Assembly (NCBI GenBank): GCA_001179505.1
Contig: CDMY01000206.1
Location: 1 to 64,000 of the forward strand
Direction of reading: 5' to 3'
Source of the DNA: Vitrella brassicaformis
Lineage: Eukaryota; Sar; Vitrellaceae
Length of the DNA: 64,000 nucleotides
This document shows, in pieces, positions 49,636-60,931 of this stretch; position 1 is the first letter of the stretch; each line of letters begins with the position of its first letter. The notes under the pieces were generated by a model. The model was given only the letters and a program-made list of their open reading frames with translations, ran no database searches and was not told where the DNA came from. Both the position numbers and the translations under genes were made by a program.

Positions 49636-51372
49636 TCACTCGATGCCCAGCGACACAAACAGTCCGGTCCTCGACAGACGCCCCAGCTGGCCCCACTCGA
49701 ATTGGCAGTCCTGGTCGCCCAGGTGCTCGTTGAAGTCCTTGACCACCCCCGCTACGCCATGACTGATTGCCTCGTCCAGCCGGGCCCGATGCACCACCTC
49801 ACGGACACCCGTCATGCCCACCACACGGCCGCCACTGCCCCGGAGGGCGAAGCACTGCAGCGGCAACACGGTCACCTTGACGCGCTTGTCGCCCTGCCGC
49901 TCGTATCTCGTCCCGCCCACCACATCCCTGTTGCTGCTCGTCTGTGTGGCCGTCGACTTGACGAAATGGCCGACGGCCGCCTTGACGCGACGTCTGAGCC
50001 GCGTGTCGAAGATGAGGTACTCGTCGATGGCCGCCCCGGCAGCGGAGGGCTCGTGGAGGAAGGCGGCGATCTTCCATGCGATGCCCTCGGCCTCGTGAGG
50101 TCCGAATGCCATGTTGGATGGGGAGGGGTGGGGGTGGGCGCCGTCGTGGTGGGGGGCGAGGGGCAGCAGACGGGCGAGAAGCGTCGAGTGGTCGCGCTGG
50201 GGGGCCAGAGCGGCGTTGATGGCCGACATGGTCACATCGGACAGCTCGTTGAGCACCGTGGCGTACTCGGCCAGCACCAGCTGGCGACAACGGCGCTGCT
50301 CCTCTGTGACCGTGGGCAGGCGGGTGACGGATGGGGTCGCCCCTCCCCGCAGCAGCACACGGATGACGGTCTTGTACTTGCGGATCCGCCTTGAGTGCCC
50401 CTCGCCCAGCGCTTCTCCATGTTGCTGCAGCTGGATGTAGTGGTCGAGCCGGTCGGCAGCCTCTGCGAGTGGTGTGAAGTGAGGAAGTCCTCCGTTGATG
50501 TCGTCCGCTGTGAGTCGGCGGCACAGGCAGTCTGCCACACAGGGAGAGCCATGCAATGCCGCCCAGTGCAGTGGCGTTCGGCCCATGTTGTTTGTTGCCG
50601 TCGTGTCGGCGCCGTGGCTGGTAATGAGGGTGAGGTACTGGTCGATAAATAGCTGGGAGAAGATGCGACGGCTCCTGACTGCCAAATGGACTAGATTCAC
50701 TCCATCAGCGGCGGCCCGTTCGGCTGCGAGTGTGCTGTCGTGTTGGAGGAGCCGACGGAAGATTGACAGGAGATTCTCCTCGTACTCCGGAGAGAGATTC
50801 TCCTCGTACTCACGAGAAAGGGAAAGAGGGAAAGGTCTGGAAAGCTGAAGTCGTGGAAGCTGCATCACCCTAAAGCCCCGCACGTTGGCCTGACGCGCCA
50901 GGAGGCCCTCCACCGCTGTCAGATTGCCCGCACGAACGGCCGCCATGATGGGCATGTCCGCCCCGCCGTCGATGAGTGCATTGAGGATGTCACGCTGCAG
51001 CTGTCGGGAGGACCAGGGCGGAAGGACGACGGGCACGTGGGAGTCATTAGTGCCGCTCGCAGAGGGGGATGGTGTGTTTGTTGGGCTGTCGATGGCAAGA
51101 GACAGGCAGCTGTATCGCCATCGATAAGGGGCTCTTCCTGAGGTGCCGCGGACACGAAGGCCGCCGATGGCTCCCGGGTCAGCTCCTTGCCGTATCAGCT
51201 GTGTGAGTCGGTCGCCGTGAGTGAAGGTGCGGCGGATGCAGCCCTCCAGCAGCTGCCGACTCAGAGGACTGACGCCCTCATCGGGGACAATGTCGACGTC
51301 GTCCACCCCCTTGCAGCCGGGCGGCACAGCAGCAGGAGGTGCTTGCGATGCGGCAGAGGACGGTTGGGCCAT
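49636..51372 (-). CDS. Ankyrin-repeat protein, single exon
   Basis: One uninterrupted exon of 578 aa, unusual in this intron-rich region. Ankyrin-type segments are visible: QLIRQGADPGAIG, LNALIDGGADMPIMAAVRAGNLTAVEGLL, VNLVHLAVRS, and the best copy GADTTATNNMGRTPLHWAALHGSP. A later RVLLRGGATPS follows. The C-terminal third (from about residue 400) has no repeats and no family I recognise; it includes GTRYERQGDKRVKVTVLPLQ. The start at 51372 (MAQPSS) was chosen because a good GTGAGT...CAG intron lies just upstream, making the in-frame ATG at 51477 probably part of a leader exon. A 17-base direct repeat inside the gene (about 50770-50810) duplicates YEENL. The role is presumably protein binding. 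Confidence 0.75.
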   Translation of the reverse strand: MAQPSSAASQAPPAAVPPGCKGVDDVDIVPDEGVSPLSRQLLEGCIRRTFTHGDRLTQLIRQGADPGAIGGLRVRGTSGRAPYRWRYSCLSLAIDSPTNTPSPSASGTNDSHVPVVLPPWSSRQLQRDILNALIDGGADMPIMAAVRAGNLTAVEGLLARQANVRGFRVMQLPRLQLSRPFPLSLSREYEENLSPEYEENLLSIFRRLLQHDSTLAAERAAADGVNLVHLAVRSRRIFSQLFIDQYLTLITSHGADTTATNNMGRTPLHWAALHGSPCVADCLCRRLTADDINGGLPHFTPLAEAADRLDHYIQLQQHGEALGEGHSRRIRKYKTVIRVLLRGGATPSVTRLPTVTEEQRRCRQLVLAEYATVLNELSDVTMSAINAALAPQRDHSTLLARLLPLAPHHDGAHPHPSPSNMAFGPHEAEGIAWKIAAFLHEPSAAGAAIDEYLIFDTRLRRRVKAAVGHFVKSTATQTSSNRDVVGGTRYERQGDKRVKVTVLPLQCFALRGSGGRVVGMTGVREVVHRARLDEAISHGVAGVVKDFNEHLGDQDCQFEWGQLGRLSRTGLFVSLGIE

Positions 51373-51840
51373 CACGCTGCAGCCATGCACAAACCACAAA
51401 CACGTACGCACACTCACTTGCAATCCCTTTTCCTTGCAACATTGCTGGCGCACCTGGTCGGTCACAGCGAAGCCCATCCATCAACGACACCTACCTGCGG
51501 TGACAACACAGAGAGATCATCGATCATACCAACCACTCATTCATTCTCATGCATACATCACAGTCAGTGAGTCGGACTCCGAAACAAACGCTGCTTCTCC
51601 ATCTGCAGGGAGGTCAAGGAGGCGGGATCTTTTTTCATTGCCAGAGCAATATTCGCTGCTGGGTCCGTTTTGCGCGAAAGCATCGGGTCTGCTGAAAGCA
51701 TAGGGTCGCTGAACGTCCCAGATCCTGGAGCCGTGGTGTCGCGCTCCTGCCTGTTCACGCAAGTATAATCGAACCACTCTTCTTGCGAGATCAGCGGCGT
51801 TGTCCTTCGACCTGAAGCAGTGAAGCAGTCGTGCGTTCAC
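51373..51840. other. Divergent promoter region
   Basis: Lies between the minus-strand ankyrin gene and the plus-strand secreted protein. A probable 5'-leader intron of the ankyrin gene occupies about 51374-51420. No other feature was recognised. Confidence 0.4.
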
Positions 51841-52419
51841 ATGTATTTCTCCCGTGGAATGCCTTCCCATCTCCTGCGACGGCATGTTCTTCTCGTGGCG
51901 ACCTTCGTCCTCATCGCGCCAGGTGTGTTGTGTGTTGTGTGTCTGTGTGGCACGACTCACACACGCACATGAGCCACGCTGCGGCGGGGGCACGTAGATC
52001 TATCTCATCACACGTTGATTGACTCTCTGTTGGTTGCTGTTTGTTTCTTGATTCAGTTGTAGCACCTCCGGGTGGTCCGCGCGGAGGAGGGGGGCCACGA
52101 GGAGGTCCTCGTGGTCCTCGCGGCCCTCCTCGCGGCTTTCGCGGCGGGGGATACAGAGGGGTATGAAGGACGGGGCACGCCACACAAATGAGTACTTTTG
52201 CCGATGTGTGTGTATGTGGTCCTGCAGGGAGGGGGGCCTCGTGTGCCAATCCAGTCGCGTCCATCGTCCCCCTCTCGTCCGGTGCAGCCAACACGCCCGG
52301 CTTCACCGCGGCCACAGCAACCAGCACCCCGGCCTCAGCCTCAGCCGACTCGCCCGTCGGGACAGATCAACCCGGACATCGCCAACCGAGCGGGGGAAGT
52401 GGCCAGGTCAGTGGCTGAC

Positions 52420-52451
<32 letters not shown>

Positions 52452-55400
52452 AGGAAGGATGATCGCATATCATGCAGTGGGAGATACACTATCTGTGTTC
52501 CCGATCCATCAGACAATGGGACCGTGGCGCCCGTCCTGGTGAGCCCATCGGCAGGCCGGCGCCCAGGCCCCCAGCTCTCGGTGACCGCCCAGGGCCAAGA
52601 CCACCTGCTGACCCTGCTGGCAGGGGACCTGCCGGTAGACCGCGGCCACCGGTGCGTTCAGTACGCCAGCAGGCAGCCAGGCCAGGCAGGGATATACACA
52701 CGGATGGGTGCATGGCATTGTGAGTGATCGATCGATGTGTGGCTGCGGATATCAGTCCTTCAGTCCCGATGTGGCCCGTGCGGCGGCGCGTCCTCGACTG
52801 CCAGTGGCGAGGCGTCCCCTGCCGCCGGCCCGACCGGGGGTCAATGCGCCCGGACAGGTGCCTGTGAGGCCGCCAATCAGAGACAGATCGCCAGTGCCGC
52901 CAGGTACGTGGATGCCTTATGGGTCAGATGCGCAGACATACACACATGGATACATCGATGGGTCTGTCTGTCTGTCTGTTTGTTTGTGTTCCATCAGGCG
53001 TGGCCCGGCCGCCCTTCGAGTATAACCCCAGGTTTTGGAGTTTTCCTGGAGCGCGCTACCCTCTACCGACCATCGTCCCCAGCGGCCTTGCTGTGGGTGT
53101 GGGGGTTGGTGTGGCTGTCGGTGGGGGCTGGGGTGATGACTATAGCGGGTGGTGGTACCCCTACGGTCAGCAAGCAGCCTGTTGCAGCACACACACATAC
53201 ATGAAGGAAAAAGTGTGTGTGTGTGTGTGTGTTTGTGTGTGTGTCACTCAGTGGGCTACGGTGGTTACTATGATGATTATGGTTACGGCTATGGCACGAC
53301 CAACTACTACGCCACTGCGTGTGGTGAGGGGGGTGCCGAGTGCTCAGATAACGTCCAGTGCTGCTCGGCCAGCTGCTACGACGGCATCTGTAAGCACACA
53401 ACACACACTGCAGGACGCAAGACGACACCAACTGGGAGGCCGAGCTAATGTGTGTTGTCTGTCTGTCTATCAGGTGAGACCACTGAGAGTGCAGGAGAAG
53501 CCCCGCCCACGTCGTCGTCAGCAGAGCAGTACAGCAACCCGGGCTCGTATCTGCCACCCTCCGACCTGCCCTACCCCCAGGACCTCTTCGTGGGTGAAGA
53601 GGGCGTCGAACCGCCGCCTGCTGGGTGGGATTACCACACACACATATAGACACACACACACTCACAGAGAGAGAGAAAGTGCTGGCCTTGGTTGTGTGTG
53701 TGTGTGGTGGGCAGGTTCATTCCTGTAGAGGGCGAAGAGGTGGAGGTGCCAGGGCTGCAGGATGCGCAAGGAGAGCTCCAGTACTACAACGGGACTTACT
53801 TCTATACTGTCGGTACGCAGACAGACAGGCAGACGGATTGACAGGCAGACAGATTGACGAGCAAACATACCTATGCATGCCTGTGTGTGCACATCCATCG
53901 TCCGTCCATCAGGCAATCTGACCTATTTCTTCGTCTCTGGCAACACCACCACCAACGGCACAGACGGCGAAGAGACACCAGTAGCGTGAGCGAGCAGTGT
54001 AGCGTGTACCACACACCGACACACCAGTCCAGTATGTTTCTTCCCTCTCTCTTTGCCCCTTTGGTCTATGTATCGTCAGTGAGGAGCAGTGCGATGAGGT
54101 TGGCGTTGCTGAGGGCGAGGTGGTGCTCTGCAACGGTACTCATTTCTTCACACAAGACGGCACCACCTACTACTTCCAGGAGGACAGCGCCTCGCCCGAC
54201 GGCGGCGTCTGGATCAGCCAAGAGGACGGAACTGAGCTTCCACAAGGTCAGTCACATCACTACCCAACCCACCAACAATGACACCCTCACCGCCCCTCTG
54301 TGTCTTTCCTGCCTCTTATCAACCAACAGAGGCCGAGACATCCGACGAGTCACGTGCTCTCCAAGTCGATGAATATGATGGTCCATTCGCCGAGGCCACC
54401 AGCCCCGCACCAGCAGACGACGAGCAAGCCGACGACTCCCTCCCGCCCCACGCCGCCCTGGAGATTCCCAACGAAGGCGACAACCAGCTCGCGGACGCCC
54501 TCTCGGCCGCCATCGCCCATCTGGAGGGCAACGGCGGCTGGGCCACCATCTGGCGTCGGTTCTTCTCGGGCAACCACACCGCGGGCCTGCCGTCTGTGGC
54601 TGTGCTGAGCACGGCTGAGGGGGAGTGCTCGGCAACTCTGCCTGACCCGCGGAATGCCACAGGGACGCTGGCGAGGGTGCTGGACGAAGGGCTGCTGTGG
54701 GTGGGGTCGGACTTCGACTATCCGCCGTTTGCGTATCGCCTGGCAAACGGGACGGTGTGGGGGTTCGAGGTCGACCTTATCGGCGCGATCGTAAAGGCGT
54801 TGTCCGACGCATACGACACACCTAGTGAGTGCTGGACTCTGCACACTGACAACACAAAGAGAGCGCATTGTCTTGTGTTTCTCTTTGCCCGTCCGTCCGT
54901 GCAGTCGATGTGCAGTTTGTGCACCGACCTGTCGAGACGCACTTTTTCGTCGACTTGGTGGCCCCTCTGTATGACGATCACTACGACGTCGTGACCGCGA
55001 GCATCATCAGGACACCACTCAGACAGCAGTTCGCCGGTAGGTGCCTCAATGGATGGATGGATGGATGGATGGACACACAGCGCACACACAGACGCACATC
55101 ATGCCGTTCAATGTTTCAAATTCTTTCTCTGTCTGCAGACTTCACCTGTCCCTACTTAGCGGGCGACAGGACTGCTGTCTTTTTCGGCCCTACCGCAGCC
55201 AACCTGACCGCTGTATCAGAGGACAGCCCTTCTCTGAGTGCGTTTGAGGGTCTGGGTCTCACAGAGGCCGAGCGGCGGGACGTGGGTGCCCTCAACACGC
55301 CAGCAGTGAAGATAGGGATCATCGCGGGCAGCACACGTGCCCAGACGGCCATCTCACTCTTCCCTAATGTATGTGTGTATGTTAGCGAGTGTGTGAGCAA

Positions 55401-55751
55401 CACCGACCCACACACACACAGTGTGTATGTCTGGGTCGGCCTCTGATCAGGCCACTTTGGTGCCACTGGTGGGTCTGTCGAGCATGGCGCACTCCCTCAT
55501 CAATGGGCATGTGGACGCCCTGCTCTACTCATGGGAGCTCGTGGCGTGGATCAAAAAGCTCAACCTCCCCAGGTGTCCGGGGTGCAGAATCGCTGCCGTC
55601 TTCGGCGACGCTGCCCCAAAGAGGTAAGGAGCTTGATTGATTGATGGATGAGGATACACCGAGCAGCGTGTCTGTGTCTGTGTCTGTGTCTGTGTGTGGC
55701 ATCAGTTTTGTGACGCGCAAGTGGCCAGCGCCTGAGTGGCTGAGCGACTGA
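51841..55751 (+). CDS. Secreted Pro/Arg/Gly-rich protein with a Cys-rich exon and a C-terminal family-3 solute-binding domain
   Basis: Sixteen exons: 51841-51922, 52057-52160, 52228-52406, 52513-52651, 52756-52903, 52998-53165, 53252-53389, 53474-53624, 53715-53812, 53913-53985, 54080-54246, 54330-54824, 54905-55036, 55139-55368, 55451-55623 and 55706-55751; 840 aa, phases consistent. A signal peptide (RRHVLLVATFVLIAP) leads a region rich in GGPRG and PRP motifs, then Tyr/Gly repeats. Exon 7 carries six Cys in a C-x6-C-x5-CC-x3-C-x4-C spacing, like small disulphide-knot domains; no function is implied. Two acidic segments with YYNGTYFYTVG and CNGTHFFTQDG follow. From about residue 590: GLLWVGSDFDYPPFAY, WGFEVDLIGAIV, DVVTASIIRTPLRQQFADFTCPY, as in bacterial amino-acid-binding proteins and glutamate-receptor ligand cores. 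No membrane anchor is seen. Confidence 0.75.
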
Positions 55752-56450
55752 AGCCGAGCTGCCGGCAGGCAGGCAGACAGACAGACAGGGCGACAACCAA
55801 GTGATAGTCAGTGTAGTCATTTCCTTAGGCGGGCACAGACGTACGCGTGTACCCGTACATCCATATTTTGCGTGGATGTAGACGTGCCTTTTTCCGGGAT
55901 GCGCCTCGTCCGCTCCCTCCCGACGCAGCTGCAGGCGCTGTAGATGGACACCCACAGTAGTGGCTGTAGTGTTCATTTGTTTTAGTGCGTGTGTGTATGT
56001 GTGTCTCGTGTGTGTGTATCTCGCGGTCGCGCTCTTTTTCCTCCCTCCGTGGTTGCGTGTGGCGTTGTGGTACCTTTACCCATCTGTGTGGTGGGGTGGG
56101 TGGGGTGGGGTGGGGTGGGCGTTTGTTCGTTTTATGTGTGCGTTCGTGCCAGCAATGCACACGCGTGACCGAAGCGCCTCTTGGATAAGTCAGGTAAGCT
56201 TCTCAGCCTTCAGACAGACGGACAGACCTGCGCATGTGTCATTCTGTGCGCTCTTAATTGTGCGGCAGTGTACGGTGTTCTTGCACACGCATGCACGCAA
56301 TTCGCAAGCCTAACGCACACTTGGGGTTAACATGCACCTCCCACCAGGCTCTGCACGTCCTTACAATGGGAAAAACCTCTGTCGCGAACTCGCCGACCGC
56401 GAGCTGGCGGAAAAGGGAAGGAAGAGGAAAGGCCCGGAGGGGCGGGCGCC
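55752..56450. other. Intergenic
   Basis: GT-rich, with GGGGT/TGGGG runs at 56090-56120; no exon supported. Confidence 0.5.
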
Positions 56451-59118
56451 ATGTCGGCTGCAAAGCATCAGAAGTCGTCCCATACTGTCAGTGAAAAGGA
56501 TCCAGGTGCGAAGGAACGGCGCGGCACCATCCAATAATCATGATCACAAGCCACTTGCATTCATTGGTGCAGGTTCCCATCGTTTTCTCGGGCTGGAGCG
56601 CCTCGAGAAGGAGCTGCTATGGGACATATCGTCGCGCACATCGACAGCAGAGCGCGTGCCCCTCTCCTGCGTCAGCAAGGACCTCCGCAAGGCGGCGAAT
56701 TCATCCACGTACGGGATCTACAGAGATTTGGTCATTACGGAGGATGACATCGGCGTCTGGAAGAGGCTGGACTCATCGCACCATGCCCGGAGTGGCAACC
56801 TGTTGGACAAACACCTGGTAGAGAAGTCGAAATGTATGTAGGCTGGCGCATGAATGCTGTCTGGATTGTGTGTCCGATGCAGGGCAATATCCGCAGTGCC
56901 AACGTGGCCCTTGAGAGGGCCCACTGGAACGAGGAGATCCCCTTTTTGCCCATCGCTGCCGACTCCATGGAGGCGTCCCGTGCGACCCTAAGGTCGATCC
57001 ACATCCACGGCCCGCCCAAACCACACAGCTGCCCGGAGCCACCCCAGGGGCCGGGCGGCCGCGAGCCAGTGGTGTTTGAGCGTGTGACCGAGCTGAGGGT
57101 GACCAACAACCAGTGGCTGGAGCACTTCAGGTGAGCGAGGGCTGTGGATTGGGGAAGGGATGATTCGCGCAGACGGTGTGTGTGGTATACCTTCAGGCGG
57201 CGTCAGTGGGTGTTCCCCAACCTCCTGACACTCGAGGTCGGCCAGCTGTGCGCCAAAGACGACGGGCTCAGCTGCAGTTGCAAGAATGGCCACTCCAGCG
57301 ACACGAGGATGGGCCTCAGCAAGTGCGAGCCGTGCTCCATCGGCTGCCTCACGCACATCCTGGCTCACTCCCCAAAGCTGAGGAGCCTCACGGCCATCAG
57401 CATCGACATCGCACCAGGGGAGGATTTGGATGCCTTCACGGAGGCGGTGGGGAGGTGTCCGGACCTCACGTGCATTGCAGGGTTGGCGACGCCGGAGGGT
57501 AGCGATATGGGGCTGCTCAAGGGGCTCCGTGACGCGCTCGACACACACTGGCAGACAATACACAAGAAATGTAGGCTGGAGGGCAAGATCAAGCCTTATT
57601 GAGGTGCTGTGTCATCCTTTGTGTTTTTTCCCTCATGCAGTTGTTCCGAAGCGTCTGGTCATTCGTCACCAGTTTCGGTTTGATCCGGCGTTCGGCGGCA
57701 AGACGATCAGCCGCTGCATCAACGACCTGCTGTAAGCCATGTGACGCTTCCTCACCAGTCTTCTGGCATGTATGTGTGTATGTATGTTTGTGTGTGCTGT
57801 GCCTTGAGCAGCGGTTGGGCGAGGAAGGTCAACTGTTCTGTGGAGCTGCTGCCCCTCACTGATGAAAAGGGCTGCCCTTGGGCGCAACCTAGCCTGCCGG
57901 TGAGTCACCGCTATGGATGGATGCGTGTATATGAGAGGGGGAGAGGGGGGGTGGGGGCCAACGGATGGATGGATGGATGGATGTCCACGTGTGTGCAGCC
58001 CTGTCGAGACATCATGATCGACTGTCAAGTTCAAAGTGTGGGCAGTGCGGCCCCAGCACCGACCGGCCGTGTCAGACAAGTGATCCAGGAACGGGCAAAC
58101 AAGGCCGACAAGGTAACGAACTACTCACACCCTACACCACACATCGTACCTGACCGCATTTTGTGTGTGGCGTTGTGTCTGTGTCTGTCAGGTGGATATG
58201 GTGGTGGGCGGCACCCCGCTGCACAAGTCCATGCAGCCGCTGCTGGTGTTCCCGAGTGTCAGCCGCCTGGCCCTGTAACAGGAGCACCCCGGCGACATGC
58301 CCATCGTTCTGCTTCACCGGAAGCCTGCGTCTGTGGAGAACATGGTGGACAGCATCCCCCCATGGATGGCAGAGGTCAACAGCGACGGCAGCAACCGCTG
58401 CTTCCCCTCTGTAAAGTACCTCTATGCTGACCTGATCTCCACTGGACAGAACCAGCCAGGCGACTCGCAGCTGCCCGCTGCGCAGGCAGGCAAGCTGAGG
58501 GCTTTTTTCGCAGGCCTCAAGGCAGTCAGTAAAGTGCATCTGATGGCCTCATGTGTGAGCACTGTCAGCCAGTTCGCGGCGTGTCTGCCCCTCAAGAGTG
58601 ACGATGAGAGCGACGCTCATCTCGGCGCTCTCACCATCACTCTGGGTCACGATGCTGCTCATCTTCCCGCAGCCAGCCACGCACTTGTTGCTGGGCTGCG
58701 CTATCCATATGTGCCTTTCGTAGAGGTGGAAAGCTTGCATGAGGTCAGCAGGGCGTGTGTGAGGTCGCTGATCGACCTGATGCTGGCCATGCGGCCCGTG
58801 AATGCCGAGATAGAGGTGAACGTGTCAAAGGATGACCTGGGCAGTGAGGCGGGGGACGAGGGAGAGGATGGGCCAGACTGGGAGGTGATGCAGGCAGCCC
58901 TCAACACGTTCAGCCAGGAGTGTCAGGTGCAGGCCAGTGTGGCCACTGTGGGGTATCGTGTGGAGGTGTCCGCGGGGATAGACAACCCCGTTTGGGGGGC
59001 TAACGAGCCAGCCCTGGATCAGTACCAACTGCATCTCAAGTTGGAGCTCCCAAGGCAGGACGAGGCAGAAAGCGAGGAGGAGGAAGAGATGGAGCTGGAG
59101 GATTGGTGGGGACTGTGA
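56451..59118 (+). CDS. F-box/leucine-rich-like protein with an in-frame TAA
   Basis: Exons: 56451-56505, 56573-56817, 56883-57130, 57197-57570, 57641-57731, 57812-57899, 57999-58112 and 58192-59118; all phases agree. An F-box-like start (LEKELLWDI, then VPLSCVSKDLRKAA) is followed by Leu/Val-rich strands typical of LRR-like solenoids (FERVTELRVTN, FPNLLTLEVGQL, SPKLRSLTAISIDI). Between them sits a Cys cluster (CSCKNGH, CEPCSIGC). The C-terminus is acidic (ESEEEEEMELEDWWGL). A TAA at 58276-58278 interrupts the last exon at codon 434 while the same frame stays coding-like on both sides. Either an in-phase intron (58201 or 58204 to 58281, ending CTGTAACAG) removes it, or the gene ends there, or it is a nonsense mutation. 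The likely role is substrate recruitment to an SCF ligase. Confidence 0.6.
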
Positions 59119-59411
59119 CGGTGGCTTCTTGTGTGTGGCGTGTCGAACAAATCTGTGCCTGTGTGGTGTGTGCTGATGCACTCATCAACTGTCTCTCTCT
59201 CTCTCTCTGTGTGTGTCGTCGATACGTGCGTGTCGATATGATGGGGGGCGGTGTGCAATAGATAGATAGAGTCTCTTTGCTTCATATGCATGATGGACTC
59301 GAGCGAACGAACCGAATGAATGAATGAATGAGTGGCAATCGATTACCGATGACGCAATCGTTCACCATCCATCCATCCATCCGTATATGTGTCTCCATTG
59401 CTCACATCACA

Positions 59412-60537
59412 ATGATGCGGTGTCTCCTCTTGCTGTTGGCCGTGGCCTCTCTCTGTCCGGCCAGCTCAAGCACAGACAAGCAACAAGCACAAGCACTCCC
59501 ATTCCTCCAAGTCAGCCGAGCACATCTTTGAGTGTGTTTCTCTCTCTGTCAATGGTGTGTCTGTCTGTCTGTGCAGGGGTTGGCTGGCGCTGCAGGCAAG
59601 GGTGGTGCTCCCGGTCCTGCTGCTGGCGAGCTGCCGACTGTGAATGTCCACATCATGCCGAGCAAGGTATGATTGCTGTTTGCTGATTGCTGTCTTGCTC
59701 CTGATTGCACATGCAGAAGTGGAAATATCAAAGGCAGTCGATGGCCAAGTTGAGGCAGAGGTTCAAGCAGGTATGAGTCGGTGGTGCGTGGGTCAAATTG
59801 GTGACCTGTCTAGATCTGTTTTCTGCCGTGTGTGTTTAGGTCATTCGTTCGCGTGTGAAGGACGTGGAGGCTAGACTCAGAAGCCAGCAACAGCTCAAGA
59901 TGGGGCCATCGTCACTCACAGTCCTCGGTCAGTCTGTTCATCATCCATCTGCTTGTCTTTCTTTCACACGTTTGCACATATGTGTCGATCAGCTCCCCAG
60001 CCGCCCACCCAACTCTTCTACCCGCCGGCGATAGCTGGCGTGACGACACCCGTCGACGGTCAAGCCAACCACAAAACCGCAAAGACACAAACGCGCCAAC
60101 TGCGTTTGTGTGTGTAGTTGGCCTGTCGCAGCCGATCAACATCAGACGCAGGCCCTCTTACGCTTACAGCCTTAGGTTTGCGCAGACCCAGAATGAGCAC
60201 AAAATCAATCAGCAGCTCAAGGCAAAGGTGAGACATGCCAAGTGACCGACGGGGACATCACACGTGTGGCGCTGTGCGTATGTGTGCGTGTGTGTGCGTG
60301 TGTGTGTGCAGATCGGAGCCCTGCTGGCACTGAAGAAACTTGTGCATGACCGCATCAACCAGCAGAAAGAGAAAGGTAACCAAAGGGACACCAAGCTATG
60401 CAATGGATGACAGTGAATGCGTTGTGTGTGTAGTTGGGGCCAGCAAGAGTGCTGAGACTGAGGAGAAGAAATCGACTGCCAAGAACGAAGGGCCGCAAGA
60501 TGGACCGATTGACGCCAAGTCGCTCTTCCTTGCATGA
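59412..60537 (+). CDS. Small secreted basic protein, family unknown
   Basis: Eight exons: 59412-59510, 59577-59666, 59717-59770, 59840-59927, 59993-60058, 60118-60227, 60312-60375 and 60434-60537; 224 aa. A clear signal peptide (MMRCLLLLLAVASLCPASSS) is followed by a Gly/Ala/Pro linker. Then come helical basic segments (KWKYQRQSMAKLRQRFKQ and VKDVEARLRSQQQLK), a Pro-rich piece, INIRRRPSYAYSLRF, and a Lys/Glu-rich tail. I recognise no family. Every exon is under 120 bases and several introns are in phase 1. Secretion or a surface location is inferred from the leader only. Confidence 0.7.
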
Positions 60538-60931
60538 CGGACTGACTGACTGACTGACTGACTGGCGGGATGTATTGGCTGACTGACGCACTGAGCGAAT
60601 GAGTGAATGGACCCACCATGACATTAATTTCAAGAGAGATATGAAGCATACATAAATCGTCAGTCGCGGGTGAAGCACACACCCTTGCAATGCGATACAC
60701 ATCCACATCCACAGGCCTTCATCAAATGAGTGCACCCACCCGCCCGCCCATTGTGTATTTTATGTACAGACAGCACAGACACACAGCTGGGCATCTCTCC
60801 GACAAATGCACGTATACACACGTACTCTCACACACACACACACAAGGACAGACACGTATATATATATTCAAAAACTCGAGGCAGCTAACGCCCAGCCGGC
60901 GCCTGAACAGAGGATGGAGGAGAAGAAAGCG
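60538..60931. other. Short intergenic region between convergent genes
   Basis: Contains a five-unit GACT run (60539-60562) and CA/TA runs near 60830-60870; nothing coding seen. Confidence 0.5.

Noticed and set aside
51547-51993. Minus-strand open frames between the ankyrin gene and the secreted protein
   Set aside because: Ser/Arg/Pro-rich with no motif or splice support, and partly antisense to exon 1 of the secreted protein.
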